Origin: Evansella halocellulosilytica
GTDB taxonomy: Bacteria > Bacillota > Bacilli > Bacillales > Salisediminibacteriaceae
Reading direction: 5' to 3'
DNA: 64,000 nt
NCBI RefSeq assembly: GCF_002335745.1
Contig: NZ_NIST01000001.1
Coordinates: 2,615,203 to 2,679,202, forward strand
A program made the translations under genes and the position numbers. Under the pieces are notes generated by a model. It made no database searches. It was not told where the DNA came from and worked only from the letters and a program-made list of their open reading frames with translations. This document shows, piece after piece, positions 35,182-44,006 of this stretch (position 1 is the first letter of the stretch; the number at the start of each line of letters is the position of its first letter).

Positions 35182-35456
35182 GTATGAAATGTTACCTACA
35201 GCGTTAAAATTTCCTTCAAATTTTAAAGAGCATAGAGAGTTGGAAAAGAAGTGATACTGTAAGTTGCTAGTTTTTTGTCTATTAACCCCTCTGGATTTAA
35301 GAGTTAAGAGTAAAAATCGAATCCAAACCAAACACATGTCTAGTATGAAATTTTTAAGAAGTCAAACTACCCACCATATCAGGGCAGGACTTTAGGGAGG
35401 AAAGTAAACCTTGTGTTCACTTAAATGACATCGTCTTAAAAATATTTAAGTAAAAA
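35182..35456. other. non-coding region after eda
   Basis: About 275 bases follow eda without an open gene or recognised repeat. No good plus-strand terminator is seen directly after eda; the first strong hairpin is at 35457. Confidence 0.4.
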
Positions 35457-35498
35457 AAGTGGCTATCACCAGAAATATTTACGAGGTGTCAGCCACTT
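35457..35498. terminator. terminator beside repeat copy B
   Basis: AAGTGGCT pairs with AGCCACTT, extended by CACC/GGTG around a 14-base loop. The minus strand has a run of seven T after it, so it is best read as the original terminator of the DUF302 gene, now separated from that gene by repeat copy B. It can also receive transcripts from eda. Confidence 0.75.
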
Positions 35499-35503
35499 AA
35501 TAT

Positions 35504-36245
35504 ATTCTTTGTAAACCACAGGCTCTGCCTGTGTGAAATTAAACCTTTAAGGGTTGCTTTCGTGAGACTCTTTAAAAGTAACGAATAGTTGGAAAGTATA
35601 CGTGTTTCTTCCTCTTCTAGTATATTCGAGGTTGTGAATGCGTCGAAGCAGCTTGTAGAGAATTCAGTGAAGAATCGCTCGTTGCTCCTGCGCCACTTTG
35701 TTTGCTCGTCGCAGAAAAACAGTGCTCCTGCGCCACTTTGTTTGCTCGTCGCAGAAAAACAGTGCTCCTACGATTACTCGTCGCAGACTATGTGCTTCTT
35801 CCTCTGCAATGAACATAAGTTTCTTTGATAACAAAAGAATGAGTTAAAATGAGCTGAGATACAACTTCCCCCAACTCGTTTTTTCTATGTATGTTATTTA
35901 AATGTCATGATTCACTCGAAAGAGCGCCAGGCGGTAACTCAGGCGGGAAAAGCAATCGTCGAAAATTCCCTAGGTGAACACAGTGTGACACCTAGGAAGT
36001 TGAGGCATTGCCCGCAGCAAAGAAGACACTCGAATGCAAACGAAGTACAGCACGAGTAGATGTCGCACTTGTGCTTTGGAGTAAAAGCGTCCGCCTATAG
36101 CGATTTCGAATTCTATATGATTATGAAAAGGGATATCCTCGAAAAACTCACGGACCAAATTAAATAAGATACCTTAAGGGACACGGGTGATAAAGTGCCA
36201 TATAGGGCGTAATTAAAACCGCCCGTTTACGGGCGGATACCTATT
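35504..36245 (-). mobile_element. stop-codon-docked repeat, copy B
   Basis: The ends are those of copies A, C and D: ATTCTTTGTAAACCACAGGC on the left and GGGCGGATACCTATT on the right. The last two bases fall in the stop codon (36244-36246) of the DUF302 gene. The interior shares long blocks with C and D, including the AATCGCTCGTTGCTCCTGCG region, AGATACAACTTCCCCCAACT, a GAGCGCCAGGCGG block and AAGCGTCCGCCTATAGCG. A 40-base unit around GCGCCACTTTGTTTGCTCGT is tandemly doubled at about 35686-35765. Small open frames here are not conserved between copies. Confidence 0.85.
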
Positions 36246-36630
36246 AAATCGATTTTTCAATACTCGTAATTAATCGTTGTTCAACATCGTTGGCCACTTG
36301 GCGAACATGAGAATCGTCGATGAAGTCCATTAACGATGTAGGCTGTGGCATGCCAATGTGCGTTAGTCCATTATCCACATATACTACGATTTTACATGGT
36401 AGGAAATATCCTGCCAGCTTTGAGAATTCAAGTACTTGTTTTGCATCATTTGGATTACATACTTCTAAAATATGAAATGGCTCGTCGAGTCCTAATCCTT
36501 TTTCGTCTAATTTGTCTTTCACATTGAATGACCATAAAATACTAAATCCTTCTTCCTGTAAAGATTCCTCTAATGAATGGATCGCTTCTTGAGGTGACTT
36601 GTCCGTCGTTTTAGTAAAATCAAAGCTCAT
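36244..36630 (-). CDS. DUF302 family protein
   Basis: This 128-residue soluble protein has the DUF302 layout: an amphipathic N-terminal helix (EAIHSLEESLQEEGFSILW), FNVKDKLDEKGLG, a central FHILEVCNPNDAKQVLEFSK and the family strand LPCKIVVYVDNGLTHIGMPQP. It ends in a helical tail. The family forms a small alpha/beta fold of uncertain function. ATG 36630 follows AGGAGG. Repeat copy B abuts the stop codon and its terminal hairpin now follows the gene as a terminator. Confidence 0.85.
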   Translation of the reverse strand: MSFDFTKTTDKSPQEAIHSLEESLQEEGFSILWSFNVKDKLDEKGLGLDEPFHILEVCNPNDAKQVLEFSKLAGYFLPCKIVVYVDNGLTHIGMPQPTSLMDFIDDSHVRQVANDVEQRLITSIEKSI

Positions 36631-36986
36631 GATAACTCCTCCTTTTTTTGTACATCTATATATTACCGTTTTTCAGCAACAAAAAACATCTCCAGGATGT
36701 TATATTCGTGACAACATTGACATAGGTGAGTTTACAATAGTACAATACTGTAATTAGTGGATGAATTGCACAAAGTGATGTAGGAAAGTTTTATGTGCAA
36801 GAAGGTGAAACAACGATTTCTTTGAGATAAGATAATTTTATTATAAAGTAGTGTTTCTTAATGAAATGCTACTTTTTCATGTTCTTAAACCGAGCTGCTC
36901 ATGTATGAATGAACAAGATGTTGTCATACATTCTGATTTTGCAGTAAAATATTTTCTAAATAAAAGTATGAAAGGTGTGAAAAACC
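36631..36986. other. divergent intergenic region
   Basis: This 356-base gap lies between the DUF302 gene and queG. A hairpin AAGTAGTGTTTC/GAAATGCTACTT followed by TTTTTC lies at about 36846-36880, oriented like a plus-strand terminator but without a gene before it. Nothing else was recognised. Confidence 0.4.
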
Positions 36987-38156
36987 GTGGCAAATGCCCA
37001 TCTAAAAAAAGAAATCATTGCATACAGTAAGCATATAGGCGTTGATAAAATTGGCTTTGCTTCGGCAGACCCTTTCACTACGTTAAAATCACGTTTAAAG
37101 GTGCAAGAGGAGAACAATTATCAATCTGGTTTTGAAAAAGGGACGATTGAGGAAAGGACAGAACCTGAAAGGTTACTGCCTGAAGCTAAATCGATTATTT
37201 CGATCGCTTTAGCGTATCCGTCAAAAATGAAGGATGCTCCCCGTTCAGTAAAAGGGGACAGGAGAGGGATTTTCTGTCGAGCATCATGGGGAGAAGATTA
37301 TCACCACATTTTGCGAAGAAAATTAGAAGCACTTCAAGCATTTATTTTAGAAAAAGATCCAAATGCGAAATGTGTATCAATGGTTGACACAGGTGAACTG
37401 TCAGATCGTGCTGTTGCTGAACGGGCAGGAATCGGCTGGAGTGGTAAAAATTGTTCAATCATTACACCTGAATTTGGATCATATGTATATCTCGGTGAAT
37501 TGATTACGACAATTGATTTACCAGAAGATACACCGATATTTGATCAATGTGGTACTTGTAACAAATGTGTCGATGCCTGTCCAACAGGAGCTTTAGTCCA
37601 AGGTGGTCAATTAGATTCAAACAAATGTATTGCTTTTTTAACACAAACGAAAGATTTCCTTCCCGAGCAATACAGAAATAAGCTAGGGAATCGTCTTTAC
37701 GGATGTGATACGTGCCAAGTCGTTTGCCCTGAAAATAAGGGGAAAAATGCACAGCATCATGCGGAAATGCAGCCTGATCCTGATATTGCAAAGCCAAAGC
37801 TCATTCCATTATTAACGATTAGCAATCGTCAATTTAAAGAGAAGTTTGGTCATGTTTCTGGTTCATGGCGGGGGAAAAAGCCGATTCAACGAAATGCAAT
37901 TATTGCATTAGCACATTATAAGGAAGAATCGGCGTTACCTCATCTATATCATTTATTAAAAACCGACCCCAGACCCGTTATTAGAGGGACAGCAGCTTGG
38001 GCAATCGGAAAAATTGGCGGCGGGAATGAATCGGAACAAAAATTACGAGAAGCGAGAAGAAAAGAGAAAGAACTAGACGTACTAGAAGAAATAACAAAAG
38101 GGCTTCAACGTTTAAAACAAGAACACGTGTATATTAAGAACGAGAGTTCAGTATGA
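36987..38156 (+). CDS. queG: epoxyqueuosine reductase QueG
   Basis: This 389-residue cobalamin-dependent iron-sulfur enzyme makes the last step of queuosine synthesis on tRNA. The N-terminal part has GIGWSGKNCSII, and the two 4Fe-4S clusters are CGTCNKCVDACPTGAL (about 188-203) and CDTCQVVCPENKG (about 243-255). The C-terminal HEAT-like repeats contain RPVIRGTAAWAIGKIGG. It matches B. subtilis YhbA in length. Start GTG 36987 follows AAAGGTG. It is 30 bases upstream of ogt, so the two may be cotranscribed. Confidence 0.93.
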   Translation: MANAHLKKEIIAYSKHIGVDKIGFASADPFTTLKSRLKVQEENNYQSGFEKGTIEERTEPERLLPEAKSIISIALAYPSKMKDAPRSVKGDRRGIFCRASWGEDYHHILRRKLEALQAFILEKDPNAKCVSMVDTGELSDRAVAERAGIGWSGKNCSIITPEFGSYVYLGELITTIDLPEDTPIFDQCGTCNKCVDACPTGALVQGGQLDSNKCIAFLTQTKDFLPEQYRNKLGNRLYGCDTCQVVCPENKGKNAQHHAEMQPDPDIAKPKLIPLLTISNRQFKEKFGHVSGSWRGKKPIQRNAIIALAHYKEESALPHLYHLLKTDPRPVIRGTAAWAIGKIGGGNESEQKLREARRKEKELDVLEEITKGLQRLKQEHVYIKNESSV

Positions 38157-38186
38157 ATGTAAGCTGAGCTGAAAGAGGGGTTTTCA

Positions 38187-38717
38187 ATGACGATAAGACC
38201 AACTATTTATTTTGCAGAAATGGATAGTCTAATTGGGAGACTGACAGTTGCAAAGTCAAATAAAGGAATATGTCAGATTAGCTTCGGTTCAGTTAAAGAA
38301 ACGTGCTCTATTTTCGAAACGAGACTTAGAAAGCACTTTGTCAATGCTGAATTAACAGAGAGTGAAGAGGAAGTTGCTCAAGCGATGCAACAATTAGAGG
38401 AATATTTTCAAGGGATACGTACTGGTTTTGATGTTGAATTAGATTTATTCGGTACGAGGTTCCAATGTTTAGTTTGGAATAAAATTAAAGAAATCCCTTA
38501 CGGAGAAACGAAGTCGTATAAGCAAATTGCTAAGGAAATTGGTGCACCGAAAGCAGTTAGAGCGATTGGTGGAGCAAATAACCAAAATCCGATTCCGATC
38601 ATCATACCATGCCATCGCGTTATTGGCAGCAACGGTTCCATGGTCGGTTATGGCGGTGGTTTAGATAAAAAAGAGACGCTGCTTAGACTAGAAGGAGCTA
38701 TTGAAAAAATATCATAG
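38187..38717 (+). CDS. ogt: methylated-DNA-protein-cysteine methyltransferase
   Basis: This 176-residue suicide repair protein moves the methyl group from O6-methylguanine to its own Cys. The acceptor site IPCHRVIG lies at about 144-151, preceded by the helix-turn-helix region YGETKSYKQIAKEIG and AVRAIGGANNQNP with the Arg finger and Asn hinge. It has the length of single-domain Ogt/AdaB. ATG 38187 follows AAAGAGGGG and the gene follows queG closely. Confidence 0.93.
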   Translation: MTIRPTIYFAEMDSLIGRLTVAKSNKGICQISFGSVKETCSIFETRLRKHFVNAELTESEEEVAQAMQQLEEYFQGIRTGFDVELDLFGTRFQCLVWNKIKEIPYGETKSYKQIAKEIGAPKAVRAIGGANNQNPIPIIIPCHRVIGSNGSMVGYGGGLDKKETLLRLEGAIEKIS

Positions 38718-38757
38718 TACGATTCAAAGATGTTGTTTTTTAAAAACGATAATTGAG

Positions 38758-38803
38758 AAAAACGAGCTGGAATTTCACTAAATTTATCTAGCTCGTTTTT
38801 TTC
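38758..38803 (+). terminator. ogt terminator
   Basis: AAAAACGAGCT pairs with AGCTCGTTTTT around a 21-base loop and is followed by more T. Confidence 0.9.
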
Positions 38804-38810
38804 TATTTCT

Positions 38811-38975
38811 TGCGACGAACAAACAAGTGGCGCCGGAGAAATGAGCAGTTCTTTGCTGGAAGGTGGGCTTAACCGCTTCGTTTGCGCTGTGTGTTAGATA
38901 AGGGATGTTCCATCAATATTTGAGATTTAGGTGGAGAGGTTCTCTGTAATGGCTATCCGTAAAATAGGAAGATGT
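38811..38975. repeat. fragments of dispersed repeats upstream of amidase
   Basis: TGCGACGAACAAACAAGTGG with CGC is nearly the inverse of GCGCCACTTTGTTTGCTCGT inside repeat copy B. Further on, GATTTAGGTGGAGAGGTTC (about 38926) recurs as GATTTAGTTGGAGAGGTTC after lepB (about 49622). The 245-base region to the next gene is otherwise empty. Confidence 0.55.
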
Positions 38976-39047
38976 CTATTGGATTGATTTCGCATTTTAT
39001 GTATGTTTTCCTCTTCTAAATGAATATGATCAAATGAGGAGGGAGAG

Positions 39048-39968
39048 ATGATGACATCACCAATTGAATATTTAAAAGAATATATTAAAGAATGTCATGA
39101 ATGTTTTGTTATTGATGCTGGTGCACAGCTTTACTTAAGGTCCGATGAATCGAGTGCAATCGAAAGAAAAAAATCACAGCTTTATAAGAGAAAGGCTGAG
39201 ATTATTAAAAACATTGTAGATGGACGAATTATTGGTGAACAATCTTATTTTTCGAGAACGGTCATTAATTATATCCTTGTTTTGCAGCATGTGATTAAAC
39301 AAAAAGAGAAAATATACATTGAAGAGCAATTACAGCATCGCAGAGCAATTTTTGAAGATGATGAGATGATTGATGATTATTTAGTGAATCGTGATGGATC
39401 TCCGATGACAGAGGAGGAAAACGTAAAGTTTGATGAAGTTGAATTTGAGTCTATTGTTGATCGCAAAGGACCTCCGTATGAATACGACCGCTTATCAGTT
39501 GTAAAGTATGCAGAACGCTGGTGGAATGATTATAACCCTGCTTACGAGAAGTTTGAAAATGATTGTACAAATTACGTATCACAATGTATTCGTGCTGGTG
39601 GTGTCCCAAAAACTGGTGCACCAAACAGGACGAGAGGTTGGTGGTATGACGGGAATTTGTGGAGTTACAGCTGGTCCGTAGCAAATGCTTTAAGGTGGCA
39701 CTTAAGCGGTTCTAAGAGCGGACTGCAAGCTCGGGAAGTATCTTCTCCTGATCAACTGTTGCGAGGGGATGTTATTTGTTATGACTTTAACGGAAATGGG
39801 CACTGGCAGCACAATACGATTGTAGTAGCTCATGATGCAGAAGGGATGCCTCTCGTAAATGCTCATACGACAAACAGCCGGATGAGATATTGGGCATATG
39901 AAGATTCTACGGCATGGACACCGAATATCAATTATAAATTTTTCCAAATTATTGATCGAAACTCCTAA
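39048..39968 (+). CDS. amidase-domain protein (YhbB-like)
   Basis: This 306-residue protein has a helical, charged N-terminal half and a C-terminal Amidase_6 domain (about 155-300), a cysteine-peptidase-like fold of putative cell-wall amidases. Catalytic candidates are Cys in FENDCTNYVSQC (about 183), His in GHWQHNTIVV (about 260) and the polar residue in LVNAHTTNSRM (about 277). It corresponds to B. subtilis YhbB by content and by its place near queG and trmL. No signal peptide is seen. ATG 39048 (or 39051) follows GAGGAGGG. A sporulation role is plausible but not shown. Confidence 0.83.
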   Translation: MMTSPIEYLKEYIKECHECFVIDAGAQLYLRSDESSAIERKKSQLYKRKAEIIKNIVDGRIIGEQSYFSRTVINYILVLQHVIKQKEKIYIEEQLQHRRAIFEDDEMIDDYLVNRDGSPMTEEENVKFDEVEFESIVDRKGPPYEYDRLSVVKYAERWWNDYNPAYEKFENDCTNYVSQCIRAGGVPKTGAPNRTRGWWYDGNLWSYSWSVANALRWHLSGSKSGLQAREVSSPDQLLRGDVICYDFNGNGHWQHNTIVVAHDAEGMPLVNAHTTNSRMRYWAYEDSTAWTPNINYKFFQIIDRNS

Positions 39969-40033
39969 ATACATTTGGCCAGTAGATGTAAAATAGACGC
40001 TCACTTTCTTTTAAAATGATGACATGGTATGAT

Positions 40034-40064
40034 AACGTTTGGAGTTTGCTCCAGACGTTTTTGT
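40034..40064 (+). terminator. intrinsic terminator
   Basis: AACGTTTGGAG pairs with CTCCAGACGTT (one mismatch) around TTTG, followed by TTTTG, about 65 bases past the amidase gene. Confidence 0.8.
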
Positions 40065-40181
40065 TTATACTATCAAAATCGATAAAACCTATGGAGGATA
40101 GTATAACTGCGACTAAGGCTTTCGTGATTAAGACTTGGCGACAAGCTATGTTTGTATCTGTTAATATGAGGTGAAAGAGAA

Positions 40182-40655
40182 GTGGGATTGCATATAGTAT
40201 TACATGAACCAGAAATTCCTGCAAATACTGGGAATGTCGCAAGAACTTGTGTTGGGACGAATACTTCATTACATTTAATCCATCCATTAGGTTTTTCAAC
40301 AGATGACCGAATGTTAAAACGTGCTGGATGTGATTACTGGCCAGATGTAAATATTTTGCATTATGACCATATAGATCAATTGTTTGAACGATATCCCGAT
40401 GGGGAGTTTTTCTTTATCGAAACGATCGGGGAAAAACATTATCATCAATTTGATTACACTGACGAGAAGAAGGATTATTTTTTTGTTTTTGGAAAAGAAA
40501 CAAAAGGGTTACCAGCATCCTTGACGGAAAAATATCGTGATCGGTGTTTTCGAATACCGCAAACGGATAAAATTCGTTCGTTAAATTTATCGAATACCGC
40601 AGCGATTGTCATTTATGAAGCGTTAAGACAGCAGTCTTTTCCTTCATTAGGGTAA
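40182..40655 (+). CDS. trmL: tRNA (cytidine(34)-2'-O)-methyltransferase
   Basis: This 157-residue SPOUT methyltransferase (TrmL/YibK; CspR in B. subtilis) has EPEIPANTGNVARTC at the N-terminus, the loop FGKETKGLP (about 104-112), and the knot region IPQTDKIRSLNLSNTAAIVIYE (about 127-148) that binds S-adenosylmethionine. It methylates the wobble base of leucine tRNAs. Start GTG 40182 lies 11 bases behind GAGGTG. Single gene with a terminator directly after the stop codon. Confidence 0.93.
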   Translation: MGLHIVLHEPEIPANTGNVARTCVGTNTSLHLIHPLGFSTDDRMLKRAGCDYWPDVNILHYDHIDQLFERYPDGEFFFIETIGEKHYHQFDYTDEKKDYFFVFGKETKGLPASLTEKYRDRCFRIPQTDKIRSLNLSNTAAIVIYEALRQQSFPSLG

Positions 40656-40696
40656 AATGCAGCAGCCTTTCATATATATGGCTGCTGCATTTTCAT
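40656..40696. terminator. bidirectional terminator beside repeat copy C
   Basis: The 12-base perfect stem AATGCAGCAGCC/GGCTGCTGCATT is followed by TTTTCATT on the plus strand and by TTTTACC on the other. It serves trmL and was probably also the terminator of the convergent gene at 41551 before copy C was inserted. Confidence 0.85.
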
Positions 40697-40698
40697 TA

Positions 40699-41541
40699 AT
40701 TCTTTGTAAACCACAGGCTATGCCTGTGTGAAATTAAACCTTTAAGAGTTGTATTCGTGAGATCTCTTTAAAAGTAACGAATAGTTGGAAAGTATACTGT
40801 GCTTCTTCCTCTGAAAGGTTAATCGAAGAAGAGAATGCGTCGAAGCAGCTCGCAGTGAAATCAGCGAAGAATCGCTCGTTGCTCCTGCGGTTACTCGTCG
40901 CAGAAAAACAGTGCTCCTGCGGTTACTCGTCGCAAAAGCATTTTCTTGCTTTCACCGCAGGGGCACGAGTGCGACATCTGCTCTTACTTCACTTTGTTCG
41001 TATTCATAGTGTCTTCTTTGCCACTGACGAACGGTTGAGCTACTTCGATCAAGCTCGAAGGGATCTCAACTCGTCCGTTTTTCGTAGGAAAGAGCATTGC
41101 TTCTTCGAAATATATCGATTTGTCTCGACGGATAAATGACAGATACGAATGAACATAAGTATCTTTGATAACAAAAAACCTTTCCCTTTTCATGTGAAAA
41201 AATGAGATGAGAGACAACTTCCCCAACTCGTTTTTTTATGTATGCTATTTGGATGTTATTTAAATGTCATCATTTACTCGAAAGAGCGCCAGGCGGTGAT
41301 TCCTGCGGGAAAAGCAACAGCTGAAGATCCCGCAGGGTGATTTACCTGAGGAAGCTGAAGCGTTGCCCGCGGAAAGCGTCCGTCTGTAGCGAATGTAGAT
41401 TGTACTCGTTTTTTATCTGATCTAAAAGCTATCTTTATTATACTATAACTATCTGAATAATCGGACTAATGAACATAAAAAAGGCTGTTGAGATGACTTT
41501 CTCAACATCCTGACCGCCCGTTTTACGGGCGGATACTTATT
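40699..41541 (-). mobile_element. stop-codon-docked repeat, copy C
   Basis: This is the longest copy, 843 bases. The left end has ATTCTTTGTAAACCACAGGC and hairpin CACAGGC/GCCTGTG (with CTA loop), then TATTCGT/ACGAATA and CTTCTTC/GAAGAAG pairs. GCTCCTGCGGTTACTCGTCG occurs twice near 40880-40935. The right end CCGCCCGT/ACGGGCGG plus ATACTTATT lies ten bases from the stop codon of the 41551 gene. Unlike the other copies, the bases inside the right hairpin are CATCCTGA rather than GGGCGAAATTAAAA, so the T tail of the new terminator is missing. A CGCCAGGCGGTGATTCCTGC block resembles the DNA at the right window edge. Confidence 0.85.
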
Positions 41542-41550
41542 TTATGAGAG

Positions 41551-42822
41551 TTAATTTGATGGCTGAATGTAAAAGGGGACGGTTTCTTTTTCAATCGTTA
41601 CTGGTGGAAAGTGCTTTTCTAAAAAGACAATGATTTCATTCCAAGATTCAGCTCCTGCTATTGCATTATTTGTTACCGTTCCACCAGATTTGTTTGTCGG
41701 GAAGATGACTGCAGGCAGGTAAGGCTGTATAAACGTATGACCTGAATGAGTATGATTTAAATGCCGCACTTCATAGTTAAAGTTGCTTTCATCCAGCTTA
41801 GTCACGATTTTTTGACACATTTCCTCTGATGGCCAATAAGCATCGCTCCCACCACTTATGAGTAATAAAGGACCTTGAATCTTTTGTACGTGAATATCAG
41901 CATCAGATCGTTTTTGCTTTTCATATTGCTTTATAAGTGATTTATAATCATCAACAGAAGACGGGGCTTTTTTGTTAAATAAATGGAAAAACGTTTGTAA
42001 AAATGATTTTTTTCTTACAGATGGCAGCGCCTCTCCGTTTTCCGTCCAGCGTATTGAACCTTTCTTTATGCTTGCACCATGAAAAACGTTAGAAGGCGGT
42101 GAAGAAACGATCACACCGTCTATATCATGAAACTTTGCAGCTGCTAAGAGCGATAACTCAGCCCATTTTGAGTGACCGAATAAGATAACCTTGCCCGACT
42201 TAACAGATTTGTGATGTTTTACCCATTGAACTGCTTTATTTACGGCTTCAATTGGAATGTCATTATGACTCTCTTCATGATGAAAAGTAACAGCCAACGC
42301 TGAATATCCATGCGAAGCTAGCAATGCGGCTGTGTATTTAGGTGATATGCCATTCATTACACCTAAAATGATAATAACGGGCATTTCTTTATGTTTGTTA
42401 TAAGAATAATAACTTCCGTTAAAATGAGAATCGGAAACCTTTTCTTCTGTTACTTCATCTTCTTTAAATAGACGTTGCACCGTTTTTTTAATTTGTTTGT
42501 TACTTTCATTCGTCGAAATGTCGATTGTAAATTCAATTGGTTTGCCGATTTCGTGCGGTAAAAACGGTGAGCTGTTTCCTTCCCTCGGACGTAACTGCCA
42601 CAGTAGACTGACAAGAGGGTTCTTTTCAAAACCATCCTCGTTATTTAATTGTAGACGTCCATCGCGATCAGCGTGTATGACACATTCAGAGGTCCATAAT
42701 CCAGTTAACCGGTGATCATAAGATAACATAATTGTGACCTTTTCGTTCGGTACTAAGCCAGTCATATGAAGCTGGAGCGGCTCATCAACTCGTCCAATAT
42801 CAGGGTATAAAAAGCAAGTCAT
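41551..42822 (-). CDS. BAAT-type acyl-CoA thioesterase/acyltransferase
   Basis: This 423-residue protein has an N-terminal beta-sandwich like bile-acid-CoA hydrolase domains (PLQLHMTGLVPNEKVTI, RDGRLQLNNED) and a C-terminal alpha/beta hydrolase of the BAAT_C type (about 150-415). The nucleophile elbow reads FGHSKWAELSLLAA. The family usually has G-x-S/C-x-G with K-G-A-E, so Trp replaces the Gly after Lys, a one-base change. A C-terminal His lies in HTHSGHTFIQPYLP. It probably hydrolyses or transfers acyl groups, if active. The frame opens at 42840, but ATG 42822 follows GAGGTGGGG. Confidence 0.78.
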   Translation of the reverse strand: MTCFLYPDIGRVDEPLQLHMTGLVPNEKVTIMLSYDHRLTGLWTSECVIHADRDGRLQLNNEDGFEKNPLVSLLWQLRPREGNSSPFLPHEIGKPIEFTIDISTNESNKQIKKTVQRLFKEDEVTEEKVSDSHFNGSYYSYNKHKEMPVIIILGVMNGISPKYTAALLASHGYSALAVTFHHEESHNDIPIEAVNKAVQWVKHHKSVKSGKVILFGHSKWAELSLLAAAKFHDIDGVIVSSPPSNVFHGASIKKGSIRWTENGEALPSVRKKSFLQTFFHLFNKKAPSSVDDYKSLIKQYEKQKRSDADIHVQKIQGPLLLISGGSDAYWPSEEMCQKIVTKLDESNFNYEVRHLNHTHSGHTFIQPYLPAVIFPTNKSGGTVTNNAIAGAESWNEIIVFLEKHFPPVTIEKETVPFYIQPSN

Positions 42823-42925
42823 TTTCGATCCCCACCTCAATAGTTTTTCTATAACAATCTATTCAAGCAAGAGTCATTTTACGCCTGGAAATTTGGACGG
42901 GGGTAGATGGAATTTTTCGTATAAC

Positions 42926-42980
42926 GAAAAAAAGGACTGTCTCCTTTGAAGTGCTGTGCACTCATTGGACGGTCCTTTTT
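42926..42980 (-). terminator. intrinsic terminator
   Basis: AAAAAGGACTGTC pairs with GACGGTCCTTTTT around a 26-base loop, and seven T follow on the minus strand. It lies just after the 29-residue reading frame. Confidence 0.8.
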
Positions 42981-42985
42981 ACATA

Positions 42986-43075
42986 TTAGTTACGGTTAGG
43001 GTTATCATTATATCCTGCTGTTAAAATAGCAACCATAAAGGCTACGCAAACCCCTAAAATTAACCAGAGACCCAT
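42986..43075 (-). CDS. 29-residue membrane peptide
   Basis: A small frame encodes MGLWLILGVCVAFMVAILTA, a single hydrophobic helix, and ends in a polar YNDNPNRN tail. The ATG is preceded by AAAGGGGG at nine bases and the stop codon is followed within ten bases by a strong terminator. The frame is thus a complete, self-contained gene. I do not recognise it. Such peptides are often membrane-protein modulators, but nothing here points to a partner. Confidence 0.65.
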   Translation of the reverse strand: MGLWLILGVCVAFMVAILTAGYNDNPNRN

Positions 43076-43287
43076 TATGTATGCCCCCTTTAATATTCTC
43101 TATAAATCAATATACCACTTTTTATCGTAGAAGAAAAGAAAACTTGAAATCTTTAATAGGATGTTCAATAATTTTGAGTACATTCATTTCCTCTTAGCAT
43201 TAGAATCTATAGTTTTGATGCCCTATGCTGTTCCTTTCGTTTCATACAAGCATCTTGTATAATTGAGGCTATAAAGGAGGGATTTTC

Positions 43288-43593
43288 ATGTATGTCGTTT
43301 GTAATGAACTTCACGTCCCAAAAGAAGGCAGGGAAAATGTGAAAAATCGTTTTAGCGGAAGTGCTGACAATATGAAAAAGATACCAGGATGTTTAGATTT
43401 TATGTTTCTTGATCCTGAGGATAGCGACAATTATCAAGTCGTTTTAACGAAGTGGGAATCCAAAGATGCATATGAAGCTTGGATAAACAGTCAAGCATTC
43501 AAAGATGCTCATAAAGAGCGGAGGAATAATGCTGAAAAAAGTCCTGCAAGCGGGAATAAAATATATAGTTATCATGTCCCGCATCATCTATAA
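43288..43593 (+). CDS. heme-degrading monooxygenase (HmoA/IsdG-like)
   Basis: This 101-residue antibiotic-biosynthesis-monooxygenase-fold protein carries the three residues used by IsdG-type enzymes to open heme and release iron: Asn in VVCNELHV (residue 6), Trp in LTKWESKDAYEAW (about 54) and His in FKDAHKERR (about 74). Length and ABM motifs match HmoA of B. subtilis. ATG 43288 follows AAAGGAGG. No Fur box was recognised upstream, so iron control is unproven. Confidence 0.85.
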   Translation: MYVVCNELHVPKEGRENVKNRFSGSADNMKKIPGCLDFMFLDPEDSDNYQVVLTKWESKDAYEAWINSQAFKDAHKERRNNAEKSPASGNKIYSYHVPHHL

Positions 43594-43608
43594 TCGTTTA
43601 TGTAGAAG

Positions 43609-43634
43609 CCGAGTGGTTTGTTGCACTCGGTTTT
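43609..43634 (+). terminator. intrinsic terminator
   Basis: CCGAGTG pairs with CACTCGG and is followed by TTTTCG, 15 bases after the monooxygenase stop codon. Confidence 0.85.
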
Positions 43635-43659
43635 CGTTTGAAAGATAAGAAAGTTAAAA

Positions 43660-43985
43660 TTTCAATCTCTCGATTGCTGTCTAGACTAGCAGGCACGAGC
43701 GTTTACTACACGAGCTTCCACACGGATGTGGTGACTTCGGCGTTCCCGCAGGACACGGGGGTTTTAGCCGAAGATCTTATCTTATGAGTTGTCTCGACGG
43801 ACAGGACGTCCTAATGCCGGGCATGGCACATGACGTGGCGTATTGCCCGGCTGACGGATCTAGCTTCAAAGTGATACTAGAAGAGGAAGAGACAGCCGTT
43901 TTCGGCTCGAGGTCGCTTCGCCCTGCCACTTGAAGTCTAAGATCGGACTTCTTCCTGTAGGGAATCCAGCGCTTTTCTTGTCACT
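43660..43985. repeat. structured non-coding region, repeat-related
   Basis: This roughly 325-base stretch is richer in GC than its surroundings and full of pairing segments: CTTCGGC with GCCGAAG, CCGGGC with GCCCGG, AGCCG-TTTT-CGGCT, and AAGTCTAAGATCGGACTT. It contains the 28-base segment (43709-43736) found inverted at 22039. No reading frame is convincing. It ends just before the YufK-like gene at 44007. It may be a folded RNA or a composite dispersed repeat. Confidence 0.55.
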
Positions 43986-44006
43986 TTAATAGTAGGAGAA
44001 TTATGA

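Noticed and set aside
35589..35828. 79-residue frame in copy B, with similar frames at 40855 in copy C and 58212 in copy D
   Set aside because: The frames differ between copies, contain tandem repeats and have no translation signals. The elements are non-coding.
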